A stretch of 31,878 nt of DNA from a virus. A program made the position numbers and the translations under genes. The DNA lies in the IMG/VR virus record IMGVR_UViG_3300007539_000104, positions 1-31,878 of that record; one strand, given 5' to 3'. Positions 31,223-31,878 of the stretch are shown here, in pieces (positions within the stretch are counted from its first letter, which is position 1; each line of letters begins with the position of its first letter). The notes beneath the pieces were generated by a model. That model was not told the DNA's origin, did not search any database, and saw only the letters and a list, made by a program, of their open reading frames with translations.

Positions 31223-31878
31223 ATGGGGCTTTTAGATTTAACAACTGACCTTAAATCTTTAAGGTATGGTAAAGACCGTGTTGGTGGAGGTAACAGCAAA
31301 GAACCTTTTGTTACCAAATCCATAAACAGTTCTCCTGGAGACACTGGTGGTCCTGACTTCCTTTTAAGAGCCAATACTTTAAGTAGAACAGGAGACGATC
31401 TAAATAGATTAGGTCAATTTTTTATATCACCTAAAGGATTACAATTTGCAGCAAAACAAAATGTGTTATCTCGTACTGGTGTAAGAGTTCAATCTAATTC
31501 AAGAATTAATTTTAATCCTATAAATGATGGTGTATATTTGCCTACTTCTACATTAGCACAGGCTGCTGTAAATGCTGAAGGAGGACATTTATTAAAACAA
31601 GGTCTAAACCCATTTCGCGATACATCCCCAGATGGAGCTAATACAGGAATTAATATTATTGATAATATTTTAAATGATGGTTTACCTTTATCTCAACCCA
31701 TGTATGCAAAAAGGGTTTCAAAATCACAATCCCCATTAGAAAATAGATTAGTTAATTTAACTGAAGCAAAAATTGGTATAGCCCAATCCAACCAAACAAA
31801 CCCAATAAATTCTTTTTTAGATTCAATTACAGGGGCAGGTGTAGGTGGAACTTTAGTAGGTGTTTTTAATAATTTATT
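31223..31878 (+). CDS. Conserved tail/baseplate-type protein, N-terminal part (runs off right edge)
   Basis: Open from the ATG at 31223 to the window end (218 complete codons, no stop). It begins MGLLDLTTDLKSLRYGKDRV followed by GGGNSKEPFV, then DFLLRANTLSRTGDDLNRLG, FFISPKGLQFAAKQNVLSRT and DGVYLPTSTLAQAAVNAEGG. I recognise this opening (LLDL-x-TDLKSL-x-YG-x-DR-x-GGG) from large uncharacterised proteins next to tail genes in marine phages. The sequence is Asn/Gly-rich and beta-leaning, consistent with a virion protein. It begins 6 nt after the small protein's stop. The function cannot be judged from the N-terminus; a baseplate or tail-tip component is inferred from position after the tape measure. 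Confidence 0.75.
   Translation, partial: MGLLDLTTDLKSLRYGKDRVGGGNSKEPFVTKSINSSPGDTGGPDFLLRANTLSRTGDDLNRLGQFFISPKGLQFAAKQNVLSRTGVRVQSNSRINFNPINDGVYLPTSTLAQAAVNAEGGHLLKQGLNPFRDTSPDGANTGINIIDNILNDGLPLSQPMYAKRVSKSQSPLENRLVNLTEAKIGIAQSNQTNPINSFLDSITGAGVGGTLVGVFNNL

Noticed and set aside
1-31878. tRNA genes, CRISPR arrays, insertion sequences, attachment sites
   Set aside because: I looked in all intergenic gaps, which are short, and saw no cloverleaf, spaced direct repeats, transposase or integrase sequence.

Overview
The window is a 31.9 kb piece of a large, AT-rich, T4-like tailed phage genome (contractile tail). Every credible gene is on the + strand. The host is probably a member of the Bacteroidetes, most likely a marine flavobacterium. 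Three things point there: almost no gene has a Shine-Dalgarno sequence (starts are preceded by A/T-rich tracts such as TAAATTATG or TTAAAAAAATG); an exported protein at 2352 has a flavobacterial-looking signal peptide ending in GFSQ; and the gene set resembles marine T4-like phages more than coliphage T4. This is inference from sequence, not a database match.

Layout. 1-1522: tail end of an accessory/metabolic region (C-terminal piece of an FAD-dependent oxidoreductase, a small repeat-type protein, an HxGH nucleotidylyltransferase and a P-loop kinase). 1549-2765: a small acidic protein, then two overlapping membrane/coiled-coil proteins that look like a spanin-type lysis pair. 2767-12942: packaging and head: terminase large subunit (gp17-like), portal (gp20), four poorly known head/core proteins, prohead protease (gp21), acidic scaffold (gp22) and major capsid protein (gp23), closed by a strong terminator. 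13140-17559: PhoH-like ATPase, two small virion-type proteins, then the neck and tail-completion genes (gp13-, gp14- and gp15-like). 17622-23934: an inserted glycan cassette: a 1243-residue, four-domain enzyme (GT4 glycosyltransferase, heptosyltransferase-like domain with a four-cysteine finger, GT-A-like domain with DxD, PIG-L/LmbE deacetylase), a second putative glycosyltransferase, a CapE/PseB-like nucleotide-sugar dehydratase and an RmlD-like reductase. 23955-31878: tail: small coiled-coil protein, sheath (gp18, with a large insertion), tube (gp19), terminator, a 2OG-Fe(II) oxygenase-like gene, a gp26-like protein whose reading frame continues in another frame across a T7 run (candidate programmed frameshift), tape measure, a small protein, and a partial conserved tail/baseplate-type protein running off the right edge.

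Regulation. The 10-mer ATATTTATAA occurs at 11 intergenic positions, mostly 11-21 nt before a start codon, with near matches at three more. It marks the heads of most late-gene units and is probably the late promoter or a near-leaderless start signal. Its reverse complement contains the T4 late-promoter core TATAAATA, so its orientation is opposite to T4. Three intrinsic terminators follow the capsid gene, the small fibre-like gene and the tail-tube gene.

Most unusual items: the four-domain glycan enzyme, the frameshift candidate just upstream of the tape measure, the nested signal-peptide gene at 2352, the glycine-rich motif shared by the capsid protein and the protein at 7173, and the oriented ATATTTATAA signal. 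No tRNA, CRISPR array, insertion sequence or attachment site was seen. No stretch longer than 300 bases lacks a gene; the longest gap is 12943-13139.
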